A stretch of DNA of 39,153 nt from Hyphomicrobiales bacterium (GCA_039989895.1 JBDXGY010000006.1:899092-938244), one strand, 5' to 3'. Counted from the first letter of the stretch, positions 9,282 to 18,997 are shown. The notes: generated from the sequence alone by a model not told the origin. Made by a program: numbers and translations.

Positions 9282-9452
9282 GCTAAAGTAGATTTGCCCT
9301 AAGATGGCCACATCTCAAGACTATGCAAGCATGATATTTATGACAAAATCGACGATTATGCGGATCTCAAATTTGATAAAATCATCACAAAATTGTAGTT
9401 TTACAAACAAAGAAATAAAAAATAAAACTGAGAACAAAACTAAGGTTGAGAA

Positions 9453-10433
9453 ATGTTTTCTACCACTATGGCATCAAGAATTATGACCCAAATCAATCCA
9501 AAATTGAGCTTTCTAGCAGCTCTTGTATTCAGCATATTTGCCTTTTTATCTACTGAAACAATAGCCCAAACCAAGATAGAAGTTTCTGTCAATAATGGCG
9601 TCGTTACATCTTATCAAATCACGCAACGCTCCCGTTTTTTGCGTCTAACAGGGTTCAAAGGTGATAGTGTTGCAGCAGCGAAAAAACAGCTAATAACCGA
9701 AGAACTACAATTTCAAGAAGCCAAGCGAGTAGACATAAATATAAGCCCCGCTGCCGTAGAAGCTGCTTTTGAGCGCCTCGCAAAAGGCAATGGCGCATCA
9801 AAAAATCAATTCAGCCAAGCTTTGCGCCAAAGAGGTGTTAATCCAGATACATTAAAACAACTCATCAAAGCACGCATCACATGGCAACAATATGTAATCG
9901 CGCGTGCAAACACACCTGAAGATGAGCCTAAAAAAGCCACCGATATAACCTCTATTTTGTTTAATCGAAATGGCGACGGGCAGAACCGCAAGATTAAAGA
10001 ATATACACTAGAACAATACATGTTTCTCATTAGTGCCGATGCAAGCAAAAAAGAAACTCAGCAACGCTTGAGAGAAGTAGAAGCATTTCGTCGTTCACAT
10101 TCTAACTGTGAAACCGCAAGTGAAAATGCGCTCAATCTAGCTACTAGCGGCGTTGTATCAAAATCACTTGGAAGATTTACATCAGATACCCTCCCACCAA
10201 AGATGAAGGAGGATGTCAAAAGTGCCGGAGACGCACTTTTTACTACACCAAAAAGGCGCAAGATTGGCATCGAAGTCATGGCAATTTGTAAAACCCGTGA
10301 AATCGTTGACAGCTCTGCTACCGGTGATTTGAGTGTTGACAATGTGGGCAAGTTGGACTCCAAAGAACTTGAAGAAAAGTCCAAGGAGTGGATGGCTGAA
10401 TTACGAGACACCGCTAATATTCGCAACCGCTAA
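9453..10433 (+). CDS. surA: SurA-like periplasmic chaperone / peptidyl-prolyl isomerase
   Basis: A 326-aa exported protein. The signal peptide covers about residues 10-39 (SFLAALVFSIFAFLSTETIAQ). Then comes a SurA N-domain: VNNGVVTSYQITQRSRFLRLTGF, then the KKQLITEELQFQEAKR helix. A single, degenerate parvulin-like region follows (about 170-300). E. coli SurA has two parvulin domains and about 430 residues; the shorter form is usual in alphaproteobacteria. It would escort outer-membrane proteins, including LptD encoded just upstream, to the BAM complex. The ATG at 9453 has AAGG 7 nt upstream; M11 is an alternative. The 171 bp between lptD and surA hold only AT-rich sequence and no clear terminator. 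Confidence 0.8.
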   Translation: MFSTTMASRIMTQINPKLSFLAALVFSIFAFLSTETIAQTKIEVSVNNGVVTSYQITQRSRFLRLTGFKGDSVAAAKKQLITEELQFQEAKRVDINISPAAVEAAFERLAKGNGASKNQFSQALRQRGVNPDTLKQLIKARITWQQYVIARANTPEDEPKKATDITSILFNRNGDGQNRKIKEYTLEQYMFLISADASKKETQQRLREVEAFRRSHSNCETASENALNLATSGVVSKSLGRFTSDTLPPKMKEDVKSAGDALFTTPKRRKIGIEVMAICKTREIVDSSATGDLSVDNVGKLDSKELEEKSKEWMAELRDTANIRNR

Positions 10434-10475
10434 TATGACTACTTCCTTTCTCAGCACATCTATGAACACGCAACG

Positions 10476-11531
10476 ATGACAAGCCTGCAAGATCCCTCTC
10501 CAATTCTTTTGGTGACACTTGGCGAGCCTGGCAGCATCGGACCGGAGTTGATACTCAAGGTATGGCAAGAAAGACAAACAAACGGTGTTCCGCCCTTTGT
10601 TTATGTGGCTAATCAGGACTTTATCGAAAAGCGTGCAACAGCGCTTGGACTTACTGTGCCGACCTGTGATTGGCATAATGTAAGTGGAACACAACAACTC
10701 AATCAAATCTTCAACGATACCCTACCCGTTATCAATCTGAACCATACAATTCATGATGAAATTGGCACTGCAGACCCCAAAAACGGCCCTGCAGTGATTG
10801 AAGCAATTGAAACGGCTGTTCGCTTGATCCATCAAGGACATGCTGATGGATTGATAACAGCCCCGATTAACAAAAAATCACTTTACAATGCAGGGTTCGC
10901 GCATCCAGGACATACCGAATTTTTAGGCAAGCTCGCCAACCAATGGGGCGGCGGCCCTCATCGAGCCGTTATGATGCTGGCCGGCCCAGAATTGCGCACA
11001 GTTCCAGCAACATTGCACATTCCCCTTAAAGATGTTCCTGAGGCATTAGATGGTGATGCGCTTATTGATCTAATTCAAATTACAAGCCACGAATTGAAAC
11101 ATCGCTTTGGCATTGAAAAACCACGCATCGTAGTAACGGGTCTTAATCCGCATGCTGGTGAAGAAGGCTCAATGGGGCATGAAGATGACGCCATCATTCG
11201 CCCTGCTATTGAGGCCGCACAATCGCAAGGTATTGTTGTCAGCGGCCCTCACCCAGCCGATACCCTGTTTTATCGTGAAAGGCGCACAACTTATGATGCA
11301 GCCATTGCCATGTATCACGATCAAGCCCTCCTGCCCGTCAAAACGATTGCCTTCGATGAAACGGTCAATATCACACTAGGGCTTCCCTTCATCCGCACGT
11401 CGCCAGATCACGGCACAGCCCTTGATATTGCCGGCCAAGGGGTTGCCCGGCCTAACAGCATGCTAGCTGCCCTCAAAATGGCAAATGAAATGGCGCGCAA
11501 CGCTGCCATCAACGCAACCATGAACCAATGA
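10476..11531 (+). CDS. pdxA: 4-hydroxythreonine-4-phosphate dehydrogenase
   Basis: A 351-aa cytoplasmic enzyme of the DXP-dependent pyridoxal-5'-phosphate route. It oxidises 4-phosphohydroxy-L-threonine to a product that PdxJ uses. Visible family marks are [13 protein letters not shown] near the N terminus, [11 protein letters not shown], the metal-ligand HPGHTEFL, the central [11 protein letters not shown] and the C-terminal [14 protein letters not shown] and [13 protein letters not shown]. Length fits. It sits between surA and rsmA, the order known from E. coli and alphaproteobacteria, and ends 7 bp before rsmA. Confidence 0.95.
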   Translation: MTSLQDPSPILLVTLGEPGSIGPELILKVWQERQTNGVPPFVYVANQDFIEKRATALGLTVPTCDWHNVSGTQQLNQIFNDTLPVINLNHTIHDEIGTADPKNGPAVIEAIETAVRLIHQGHADGLITAPINKKSLYNAGFAHPGHTEFLGKLANQWGGGPHRAVMMLAGPELRTVPATLHIPLKDVPEALDGDALIDLIQITSHELKHRFGIEKPRIVVTGLNPHAGEEGSMGHEDDAIIRPAIEAAQSQGIVVSGPHPADTLFYRERRTTYDAAIAMYHDQALLPVKTIAFDETVNITLGLPFIRTSPDHGTALDIAGQGVARPNSMLAALKMANEMARNAAINATMNQ

Positions 11532-11538
11532 GCAACCA

Positions 11539-12384
11539 ATGAGCGCCATAGATAACCTCCCCCCGCTACGCGAGGTATTAGAGCGCCATGACCTTGTTCC
11601 TAAAAAGTCATTGGGCCAGAATTTCATTCTTGATCTCAATCTTACAAGCCGCATTGCCCATTCGGCGGGCAATCTCAAAGATTGCCATGTGATTGAAGTC
11701 GGACCCGGTCCTGGAGGGCTTTCACGCGCGATCTTAGCGGCAGGCGCGCGCCATCTCACTGTGATCGAAAGAGATCACCGTTGCATTGAGGCGTTAAAAG
11801 ATATTCAAAGCCACTATCCAGACCGGCTGACCATCAAAGAAGAAGATGCCCTTAATGTCGATTATCATTCGCTGATAGAAAAAGGCGAACAAGTAAAGCT
11901 ACTCGCCAATTTGCCTTATAATGTCGCAACCCCATTGCTGATTGGCTGGTTGAAAAGCGACCCATGGCCACCGTGGTTTGAATCCATGACGCTTATGTTT
12001 CAGCGTGAAGTAGCAGAACGCATTATTGCAAAGCCTACTGATAAACAATACGGACGGCTTGGTGTTTTGGCAGGATGGCGCACCTATGCAAACATTATGT
12101 TCGATATTCCCCCGCAGGCCTTCACACCACCCCCAAAAGTAACATCAAGCGTTGTGCATTTCTCACCAGTCGCCAAACCTTTAGCAACCAGTGCTGATTT
12201 ATTAGAGCGGATCACAGCCGCAGCCTTCCAGCAGCGTCGTAAAATGATGCGAGCAAGTTTAAAAAACCACTTTTCAGATCCCGTAGCTGTTTTAGAAGCA
12301 GCAGGCATAGAACCGACTGCGCGCGCAGAAACGCTTTCAATCGAAAACTTTGTAGCCCTTGCCAATGCTATGGATGCTCAATAA
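11539..12384 (+). CDS. rsmA: 16S rRNA (adenine(1518)-N6/adenine(1519)-N6)-dimethyltransferase
   Basis: A 281-aa KsgA/RsmA methyltransferase that dimethylates the two adjacent adenosines in helix 45 of 16S rRNA. Family marks: [10 protein letters not shown] at the N terminus, SAM motif I as [15 protein letters not shown], the acidic VIERD loop, and the catalytic motif [11 protein letters not shown]. The C-terminal small domain (about 200-281) includes [13 protein letters not shown]. It is the last gene of the plus-strand operon. Only 4 bp separate its stop from the convergent dctM stop, so no dedicated terminator fits between them. Confidence 0.96.
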   Translation: MSAIDNLPPLREVLERHDLVPKKSLGQNFILDLNLTSRIAHSAGNLKDCHVIEVGPGPGGLSRAILAAGARHLTVIERDHRCIEALKDIQSHYPDRLTIKEEDALNVDYHSLIEKGEQVKLLANLPYNVATPLLIGWLKSDPWPPWFESMTLMFQREVAERIIAKPTDKQYGRLGVLAGWRTYANIMFDIPPQAFTPPPKVTSSVVHFSPVAKPLATSADLLERITAAAFQQRRKMMRASLKNHFSDPVAVLEAAGIEPTARAETLSIENFVALANAMDAQ

Positions 12385-12388
12385 GCCA

Positions 12389-13783
12389 TCAGTTCAATAT
12401 GAGCTCTGGCCCCATAACTATGTTTGGCAACCAGGTTGATATGATTGGTATATAAGTGACCATTATCAAGAAAACGAACATGATCGCGAGGAAAGGCAAC
12501 GATGCCCTAACCACGGCCATCATCGACATGCCAGCCACCCCAGATGTAACAAAGAGGTTCAACCCAACAGGCGGCGTAATCATGCCAATCTCCATATTAA
12601 CAACCATGATGATGCCAAGATGAATTGGATCGATACCAAGCTCTATTGCTATCGGAAACACCAAAGGCGCGACAATGATAAGTAAACCTGACGGCTCCAT
12701 AAATTGACCGCCGATCAACAAGATCACATTAACAATGACCAAAAACATGATTGGTCCAAAGCCAATGGCTAACATGGCCGCAGTGATGTGCTGTGGAATT
12801 TGCTCTTCCGTAATAACATGTTTCAAAATAAGAGCATTTGCAATTACGAACATCAAAGTGATGACAAGCTTACCTGCAGTAAACAGGGTATCCACGGTAT
12901 CTTTGTGCCAAAACGCAGTCAATAAAGCTTGCGGGCGTTGTAACAAAGAGTATTTCTCCCCTGTTTCCTTATTCGCCAATGGCCCCATATCTCGATAGAT
13001 AAAAACAGCAACAAGGAAAGCATAGACAGAGGCAACAGCGGCAGCTTCTGTTGGTGTGAAAATCGCACCTGTGACACCAGGAATACCGTAAATGCCAATC
13101 ATAATAATCACGATCAACAGCAGCCCCCAAGACGCATCCGCACCGGCAACGACGACCTCTTTCCAGCCTTTCCACTCACCAATAGGCATGCCGCGAATGC
13201 GCGCAATCACATAGATACCCAGCATCAACATGAAACCAGCAAGAAGACCCGGGATCACGCCCGCCAAGAACATCCGACCAACAGAAACATCAACGGCTGC
13301 GGCATAAACCACCATGACAATGGAGGGCGGGATCAAAATACCCAAAGTGCCAGCATTGGCGATAACGCCCGCTGCAAAGTCTTTGGTATAGCCAACCTGG
13401 CGCATAGCAGCGATCACGATTGTACCAATTGCGACCACAGTCGCAGGTGAAGAACCAGACAAAGCGGCAAAAATCATGCAGGCCAGAACGCCGGCAATTG
13501 CAAGACCGCCGCGAAAGTGTCCAACCAGAGCGATAGAAAACCGTATGATCCTCTGTGCTACACCGCCAGTGGACATAAAAGACGAGGCAAGAATAAAGAA
13601 CGGGATTGCAAGCAGTGTTGCATGGCCTTCGAAAGCCTCAAAAAGCGTCGCAGCAATAGAGGCTGTAGAACTATCCGAATACCATAGAAGAAAGACAATA
13701 GATGAAAAACCGAGAGAAACAGCTATTGGAACGCCGATCATCATCAAAGCGATAATAAGAGAAAAAAGGATAAAGAGTTCCAT
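12389..13783 (-). CDS. dctM: TRAP transporter large permease (DctM)
   Basis: A 464-aa, very hydrophobic inner-membrane protein with about 12 predicted membrane segments. DctM marks include LGFSSIVFLLW, GSSPATVVAIGTI, GVIANAGTLGILIPPSIVMVVYA and, near the C terminus, GMITPPVGLNLFV. It forms the Na+-coupled transport channel with DctQ, fed by DctP. The ATG at 13783 is preferred because it lies 4 bp after the dctQ stop with GAGG upstream; an upstream in-frame start at 13855 would run deep into dctQ. It is last in the dctP-dctQ-dctM order. Confidence 0.93.
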   Translation of the reverse strand: MELFILFSLIIALMMIGVPIAVSLGFSSIVFLLWYSDSSTASIAATLFEAFEGHATLLAIPFFILASSFMSTGGVAQRIIRFSIALVGHFRGGLAIAGVLACMIFAALSGSSPATVVAIGTIVIAAMRQVGYTKDFAAGVIANAGTLGILIPPSIVMVVYAAAVDVSVGRMFLAGVIPGLLAGFMLMLGIYVIARIRGMPIGEWKGWKEVVVAGADASWGLLLIVIIMIGIYGIPGVTGAIFTPTEAAAVASVYAFLVAVFIYRDMGPLANKETGEKYSLLQRPQALLTAFWHKDTVDTLFTAGKLVITLMFVIANALILKHVITEEQIPQHITAAMLAIGFGPIMFLVIVNVILLIGGQFMEPSGLLIIVAPLVFPIAIELGIDPIHLGIIMVVNMEIGMITPPVGLNLFVTSGVAGMSMMAVVRASLPFLAIMFVFLIMVTYIPIISTWLPNIVMGPELILN

Positions 13784-13787
13784 TGAT

Positions 13788-14465
13788 CTAACCCTCCGAT
13801 TTCTTGAGGGTTTCAGCAGCTTCAGCCACTTCTTCTTCGGCTTCGTGGCTAACAATCAACATTTCTTGCTGACCTTTGTAAACACGAATGAAGGCCTGAA
13901 CAAACCTGAAGAGCAACAAAGCCATGGAAAGTGGCATCACTATATAAGGGACGACCTTTGGCATTTTTTCATATTCATCGCCATCGTTGAAAACATCTTC
14001 CAGCCATTCCATAAAGAAAGGCACCGGAATGTCTTGTGTTTCATACCAACCTTGGGGGCGATAATTTTCTGAGAATCCTGTGGGGAACCAGCGACCATCA
14101 GTCGGCGCTAGATTGGCGAAAGGCGCCCAATAATCCCACGATCCTTTGAGAAGGATAAAAGCATACATAATACAAACAGCAGCAACAATCAGACCTAAAA
14201 TGCGTCTGGTTGGAGAAGCAAATCGATTGATAAGTGCATCAACCCCAAGATGGGCTGTTTTTTTCACAGCATAGCTTGCACCAAAGAGCACGAGCCAAGC
14301 AAACAGAAAGACTGTAAGTTCTAACGCATAAAAAATATTAGAATTGAAAACATACCGAGCAACCACATTGGAAAACGTCATGATTGTCATGATGCCAAGA
14401 ATGATGGCGATCGACGTCTCCTCAATCTTATTGAAAAAAGACGACGGCGATGGATTATAACTCAT
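13788..14465 (-). CDS. dctQ: TRAP transporter small permease (DctQ)
   Basis: A 225-aa inner-membrane protein with the four-segment DctQ layout. Segments lie at about residues 15-35, 45-65, 88-108 and 175-195, with the family-like ALELTVFLFAWLVLFGASYAVKK. It is longer than many DctQ proteins because a hydrophilic stretch of about 50 residues (roughly 117-166, rich in W, P, E and D) lies between segments 3 and 4. It supports DctM in the TRAP complex. The ATG at 14465 has AGGA 8 nt upstream, in a short duplicated sequence. A hairpin separates it from dctP. Confidence 0.88.
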   Translation of the reverse strand: MSYNPSPSSFFNKIEETSIAIILGIMTIMTFSNVVARYVFNSNIFYALELTVFLFAWLVLFGASYAVKKTAHLGVDALINRFASPTRRILGLIVAAVCIMYAFILLKGSWDYWAPFANLAPTDGRWFPTGFSENYRPQGWYETQDIPVPFFMEWLEDVFNDGDEYEKMPKVVPYIVMPLSMALLLFRFVQAFIRVYKGQQEMLIVSHEAEEEVAEAAETLKKSEG

Positions 14466-14473
14466 CTGACTTA

Positions 14474-14501
14474 TCCTATGAAGTGATGGCTCCTATGAAG
14501 T
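14474..14501. repeat. Tandem duplication carrying the dctQ ribosome-binding site
   Basis: TCCTATGAAGT occurs at 14474-14484 and again at 14491-14501, a 17-bp period. On the minus strand each copy carries the AGGA that serves as Shine-Dalgarno for dctQ; only the copy nearer the ATG is correctly spaced. Confidence 0.5.
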
Positions 14502-14505
14502 AACA

Positions 14506-14530
14506 GCGGCCCCGAAAAATTCGGAGCCGC
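14506..14530 (-). other. Stem-loop between dctP and dctQ
   Basis: GCGGC (14506-14510) pairs with GCCGC (14526-14530), and CCGAA with TTCGG inside it, with one mismatch and a 3-nt loop, giving an 11-step GC-rich hairpin. No T-run follows on the minus strand, so termination is unlikely. Such a hairpin behind a binding-protein gene commonly protects the upstream message from 3' exonucleases, giving more DctP than DctQM. That role is inference. Confidence 0.6.
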
Positions 14531-14548
14531 CAGAAGCGTTATAAATGT

Positions 14549-15556
14549 CTACTTAGTAGACGCATTAATCGCTTGAATGGCTTCAATCGTATCAGTGCCG
14601 ACGTCACCTTCAAATTGCTTCCACACAGGTTTCATTGCTGTAACCCACTCTTCACGTTGTGCTGCTGTTAGTGGGCGAACAATGCCACCAGCGGCAATAA
14701 CAGCTTGTTTTGCTTCTTCATTTACAAGAGTTGATTCTTTATTCCGTGTGTTTGTAACTTCATTTAGGATTGTGACGAATTGATCACGAACTTCTGGCTT
14801 CAAGCCATCCAAAAAGTCGACTGACGTCACAACGAGATAGTCAATGATGCCATGACCAGACTCTGTCACACCATCTTGTACTTCAAAGAACTTCTTACCA
14901 AAAATGTTTGACCAAGTGTTTTCTTGACCATCCACAACACCCTGCTGGAGAGCACCATAAACTTCAGAAAACGCCATTTTCTGCGGTGATCCACCGATCG
15001 CTGCCATTGTTGCGGCCAGCACGTCTGATGACTGAACGCGGAATTTCAAACCTTTAGCATCTGACGGCGAAACAAGCGGCTTATTAGCAGAAATCTGTTT
15101 CATGCCATTGTGCCAATATCCTAGACCTTGAAGACCACGTTTTTGCATTGAGTCAAGCAAAGCTTGGCCTTTATCAGAAGCTTGAAAGGCATCCACTGCA
15201 TTGATGTTTTTAAACATGAATGGCAGATCGAAAATACGGAATTTCTTTGTGAATTTTTCGAATTTAGACAACGAAGGCGCAGCCAAGTGAACGTCACCGT
15301 TCAGCAAAGCTTCAAGCACTTTATTATCATTATAAAGCGTTGAGTTTGGAAAAACCTCCATACAGGCTTTACCATTCATCTCGTCATTCACACGCTGCTG
15401 GAGCAAGCTTGCAGCAATACCTTTAGGGTGTTTATCAGTGTTGGTAACATGACTGAATTTGATAACTGTCTCACCAGGATCACAGGCTGCAAGTGCGCCA
15501 GTGGCTGTCATTGACATTAGTCCAACGGCCAAAGCCGCTATTTTAAATTTACGCAT
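14549..15556 (-). CDS. dctP: TRAP transporter periplasmic substrate-binding protein (DctP family)
   Basis: A 335-aa secreted receptor. The signal peptide is about residues 1-23 (RKFKIAALAVGLMSMTATGALA). The DctP fold is shown by VIKFSHVTNTDKHPKG, ELFPNSTLY-type VFPNSTLYNDNKVLEAL, and the conserved LKFRVQSSDVLAATMAAIGGSP, whose Arg normally binds the substrate carboxylate, followed by YGALQQGVVDGQENTWSNI. This predicts a carboxylate substrate, perhaps C4-dicarboxylates given the adjacent DctB/DctD, but the exact ligand is not determined. A strong GGGAGG lies just upstream of the ATG. It is the first gene of dctPQM. Confidence 0.93.
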   Translation of the reverse strand: MRKFKIAALAVGLMSMTATGALAACDPGETVIKFSHVTNTDKHPKGIAASLLQQRVNDEMNGKACMEVFPNSTLYNDNKVLEALLNGDVHLAAPSLSKFEKFTKKFRIFDLPFMFKNINAVDAFQASDKGQALLDSMQKRGLQGLGYWHNGMKQISANKPLVSPSDAKGLKFRVQSSDVLAATMAAIGGSPQKMAFSEVYGALQQGVVDGQENTWSNIFGKKFFEVQDGVTESGHGIIDYLVVTSVDFLDGLKPEVRDQFVTILNEVTNTRNKESTLVNEEAKQAVIAAGGIVRPLTAAQREEWVTAMKPVWKQFEGDVGTDTIEAIQAINASTK

Positions 15557-15756
15557 TATATCCTCCCAGGACGTATTTAATTTGTGCCTTTTTTAAGGTG
15601 GCAGCTCCTTAGCAGTAATAATAATCGCATTTTACATGCAAGGGCCACATTATAATCGTGACTTAGTATTTCATATAAATGGCCTCGATGGGTGGATATG
15701 GTAACATTGCACGCAAAAAGATGGGTGAAATAAGAAACACTCAATATATGCGGTTA

Positions 15757-17121
15757 CTATTTACTGTCTGGCTTAGTGTAAGCTGAGCGATCAAGATCGT
15801 ATTTTTGCATTTTCTCATAGAGCGATTTTCTTGATAATCCCAGCGATTCATAGGTGTTTTTTAAAACACCATTATGAGCATATAGCTCAGCGCTGATTAC
15901 TGATTTTTCATAGGCTGCCACACGCTCTGAGAGGCGCCCTCCATCTTTATTATTACTAGTAATGCCTTCGTTCTGTGACGCTAGACCCAAAGCAAACTGA
16001 TCGGCGACATTTCTCAGTTGCCGTACATTGCCGGGCCATTGCCTATTGGCCATATCAATCAGAATATCTGCAGGAATTTCAGGAAATTGTCTTCGATAGC
16101 GACGGGCAGATTCATTGGCTAGTTGAATAAACAAACGTGGAATATCATCACGCCTCTCTTCAAGGTTAGGAATCTTCAATGTCATACCATTTAAGCGATA
16201 ATATAAATCTTCCCGAAAGCGATTTTCTTTAACCTCATTCTCCAAATTCAATTTGCTGGAAGCAATGAATCTCACATCGAGTTCTATTGGAATATTAGAA
16301 CCAAGACGTGTGATTTTACGCTCTTCAAACACCCGTAAAAGTTTTACCTGTAGTTCTTTGGGCATACTTTCAATTTCATCCAGAAAGACTGTCCCACCAC
16401 GTGCATGTTCAAATTTTCCATAGCGCTCACGCATCGCACCAGGAAATGCACCCACCTCATGACCAAAGAGCTCGCTTTCAATTTGGTCAACCGACATCGC
16501 ACCACAATTCAGCGCAACAAATGGGCGATTTGCCCGTGGGCTCAGCGCATGGATCGCGCGAGCGGCAACATCTTTGCCTGATCCTGTCTCTCCAACGATT
16601 AAAACATCTGTTTCCGTTGGAGCAACAGCGCGAATAGCTTTCCGCATCGCGACCATAACATCTGTACGCCCCGCCAAACGAACCTCAAGCTCATCGCGCT
16701 TCGTTAGATTAGACCGTAACTCTCTATTTTCCAGCGTAAGCCGCCGCTTATCAATGGCACGTCTGACAACCTCAGTCAGATGGTCTGGCGCATAAGGCTT
16801 TTCAATAAAATCATAAGCCCCCTTGCGCATAGCCTCAACTGCCATTTGCACATCGCCATGCCCCGTCACCAAAACAACCGGCAACTCGAAATCTATATCG
16901 AGGACATGTTGTAAAAACTCAAAACCATCCATATCCGGCATACGAATATCAGACACGATAATGCCATTAAACTGTCGGTTTATTTGCTCTAATGCTGTCT
17001 TTGCAGAATCAAAGCAAGCAACAGTAATATCCGCAAGTTCAAAGGTTTGCTCCGCCGCATAGCGCAAGTGCTCTTCATCATCGACAAAGATTACATTCAA
17101 TTTGTCCATCGCATGTTTCAT
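15757..17121 (-). CDS. dctD: Sigma-54-dependent response regulator, DctD type
   Basis: A 454-aa regulator. The receiver domain (about 7-120) has D14/D15, phospho-acceptor D58 (IIVSDIRMPDMDG) and K108. The AAA+ domain (about 148-375) has Walker A GETGSGKD at 177-184, Walker B GGTVFLDEIES, and the RFREDLYYRL and WPGNVRQLRN motifs. A Fis-type helix-turn-helix covers about 418-440 (TYESLGLSRKSLYEKMQKYDL). The sigma-54 contact loop reads GAFPGA (224-229) instead of the standard GAFTGA. Its ATG overlaps the dctB stop as ATGA. It probably activates dctP transcription, though no -24/-12 element was found there. Confidence 0.92.
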   Translation of the reverse strand: MKHAMDKLNVIFVDDEEHLRYAAEQTFELADITVACFDSAKTALEQINRQFNGIIVSDIRMPDMDGFEFLQHVLDIDFELPVVLVTGHGDVQMAVEAMRKGAYDFIEKPYAPDHLTEVVRRAIDKRRLTLENRELRSNLTKRDELEVRLAGRTDVMVAMRKAIRAVAPTETDVLIVGETGSGKDVAARAIHALSPRANRPFVALNCGAMSVDQIESELFGHEVGAFPGAMRERYGKFEHARGGTVFLDEIESMPKELQVKLLRVFEERKITRLGSNIPIELDVRFIASSKLNLENEVKENRFREDLYYRLNGMTLKIPNLEERRDDIPRLFIQLANESARRYRRQFPEIPADILIDMANRQWPGNVRQLRNVADQFALGLASQNEGITSNNKDGGRLSERVAAYEKSVISAELYAHNGVLKNTYESLGLSRKSLYEKMQKYDLDRSAYTKPDSK

Positions 17122-18959
17122 TCTGCAGCTTTTTGTATAGACGTTACACCCTCAAGTGATATGGCAAAAACTGCGCCACCATCACTATGATTATAAGCAC
17201 TGAGTGTCCCACCAAAATCTTGAATGATATTATAGGAAATTGACAGCCCTAGCCCCACGCCCTCATTTATCTTTTTAGTTGTAAAAAATGGGTCAAAAAT
17301 TTTATCAATGATTTTATCATCTATTCCATGCCCGTGATCACGCACTCGAATTTCAACTCTGCCAACATCTTCATGGACCGAGACAATAACAACAGGCTGC
17401 AAGGTTTCGTGCATTGCATCCAGTGCATTATTCACCAGATTGACCATGACCTGCTGCAATCTGACCTGCCCGCCCTGCACCATCAAAGCACCATTAAAAG
17501 GCTCTAATTGCAATTGTGCATTGGCTTCTTTAATGCGTGCACTCATAATTTGATCAACTGACCGGAATACTTCGGACAATTCAACAACATCAATTTTTTG
17601 CTGCGGCTTGCGAGCGAAATTCCTCAAATGCTGACCCAACTCAGCCATCCGATCAACCATCTGCGAGATGTGCTCAATATTCGTCGCCGCTTTATTTATA
17701 TTATCACGCTGTAAATATTTGCGCGCATTGTCTGCATATGACTTAACCGCAGACAATGGCTGGTTTAGTTCATGAGATAAGGACGCAGACATTTGACCCA
17801 ATGCAGCAAGTTTGCCCGCTTGGATTAATTCATTTTGAGTAGTGCGCAGCCTATTCTCGGTTTGCGTCCGCTCTTTCACTTCTCGCGTTAGTTTTCTATT
17901 CGTCAGATTAAGCTCATATGTACGCTCAGCCACCCTACTCTCTAGCTCTTCTTGTGTCCGTTTTTGCAACTCAATGTTCTTAATCAAATGAGCCCGGCGT
18001 TGAATGATCGCAGCCGCAATCATGAGACATAATGACAAGAACAAAAAGGCGATGGCTAACGTTATATATGTCTGAGTTGTTGCACTACTCCTTGGCGCCA
18101 ATACATGAAGTGTCCAACCCGCAGATGCAATCGCCTGCCTGCTTTCCAGATAAGAATCCGCCTCTTCTCCCTCACCTATGGTCGTGAGCCTGAATTCATC
18201 TGATGCTGATGAAACAGTATTTATGTCCATTTGCGCAAGCTGGTTTATTGGAAACTGCTTGGTCCTCTCGATTTCAAGCAAACTTTGTTCACTCAGTGGG
18301 TGCAGAGATTTAAACCGCCATTTTGGTTCGCTCGCCATAAAAATCACACCGTTTTTATCAGAAACGAAAATCTTTCGATCCGTCCCTCCCCAGTTCTCTT
18401 CAAATGAATCTACGCCGATTTTGACAGCTATAACGCCCAAGATTTCATCATTTACAACTATCGGAGCTGCAAAATAATATCCACGTTTCAAGGACGTTGT
18501 ACCGAGCGCATAAAACTGTGCTGGTTTGCCACTAAAGGCTTCATAAAAATAAGGACGGTAATTAAAATCTTTACCAATGAAGGATGCATCTGAGTCAAAA
18601 TTACTGGAAGAAATTGTAACTGCATTTTTATCCAGCACATAAATATCGGAAGCACCTAGGTTTTTAGCGATTTTCTTGAGTTCTAGATTAACATGATTGA
18701 CATGTGTCTGATCTCCATTGGATGCCAACAACCATTTCATATCTGTTTTATCAGCAAGCAAAACAGGCAATGGCTCAAATCGCTTTAATGCACCACTCAA
18801 ACCAGAAGCAACCAATCTTATGGTGCTATCGTTTTGTACAGCTAATTCGCGTAGAAAATGCCGTTCAACAAATCCAAACGACAAAAACAAACCAATGATA
18901 ATGAGTGATAAGCCACTTATGAATATTACAATGGATTTTTGAAAGTTCTTCATAAGCAT
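17118..18959 (-). CDS. dctB: C4-dicarboxylate-type sensor histidine kinase DctB
   Basis: A 613-aa membrane kinase. TM1 is about residues 9-29 and TM2 about 298-320, enclosing a periplasmic double-Cache sensor whose NYRPYFYEAF and LGTTSLKRGYYFAAPI are typical of DctB. A coiled coil (325-380) leads to the HisKA domain with phospho-acceptor H396 (SASLSHELNQPLSAVKSY). The HATPase domain follows: N box NLVNNALDAM at 507-516, G1 DHGHGID at 541-547, and G2 GVGLGLS at 567-573. It overlaps dctD. The gap to tctA upstream is only 38 bp with no visible terminator, so it may be read from the tct promoter. M3 is an alternative start. Confidence 0.92.
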   Translation of the reverse strand: MLMKNFQKSIVIFISGLSLIIIGLFLSFGFVERHFLRELAVQNDSTIRLVASGLSGALKRFEPLPVLLADKTDMKWLLASNGDQTHVNHVNLELKKIAKNLGASDIYVLDKNAVTISSSNFDSDASFIGKDFNYRPYFYEAFSGKPAQFYALGTTSLKRGYYFAAPIVVNDEILGVIAVKIGVDSFEENWGGTDRKIFVSDKNGVIFMASEPKWRFKSLHPLSEQSLLEIERTKQFPINQLAQMDINTVSSASDEFRLTTIGEGEEADSYLESRQAIASAGWTLHVLAPRSSATTQTYITLAIAFLFLSLCLMIAAAIIQRRAHLIKNIELQKRTQEELESRVAERTYELNLTNRKLTREVKERTQTENRLRTTQNELIQAGKLAALGQMSASLSHELNQPLSAVKSYADNARKYLQRDNINKAATNIEHISQMVDRMAELGQHLRNFARKPQQKIDVVELSEVFRSVDQIMSARIKEANAQLQLEPFNGALMVQGGQVRLQQVMVNLVNNALDAMHETLQPVVIVSVHEDVGRVEIRVRDHGHGIDDKIIDKIFDPFFTTKKINEGVGLGLSISYNIIQDFGGTLSAYNHSDGGAVFAISLEGVTSIQKAAE

Positions 18960-18997
18960 ACTTGTGGTTGATACATCAGATCATCAAAATTCTAGTT

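Noticed and set aside
9304..9486. 60-aa plus-strand ORF between lptD and surA
   Set aside because: Low-complexity Lys/Asn-rich translation from AT-rich DNA, no motif, and it overlaps the surA signal peptide region.
15599..15615. TGGCAG-N5-TAGCA as a sigma-54 promoter near dctP
   Set aside because: It has GG-N10-GC spacing but lies on the plus strand, pointing away from dctP toward the 3' end of dctD, where there is no plus-strand gene.
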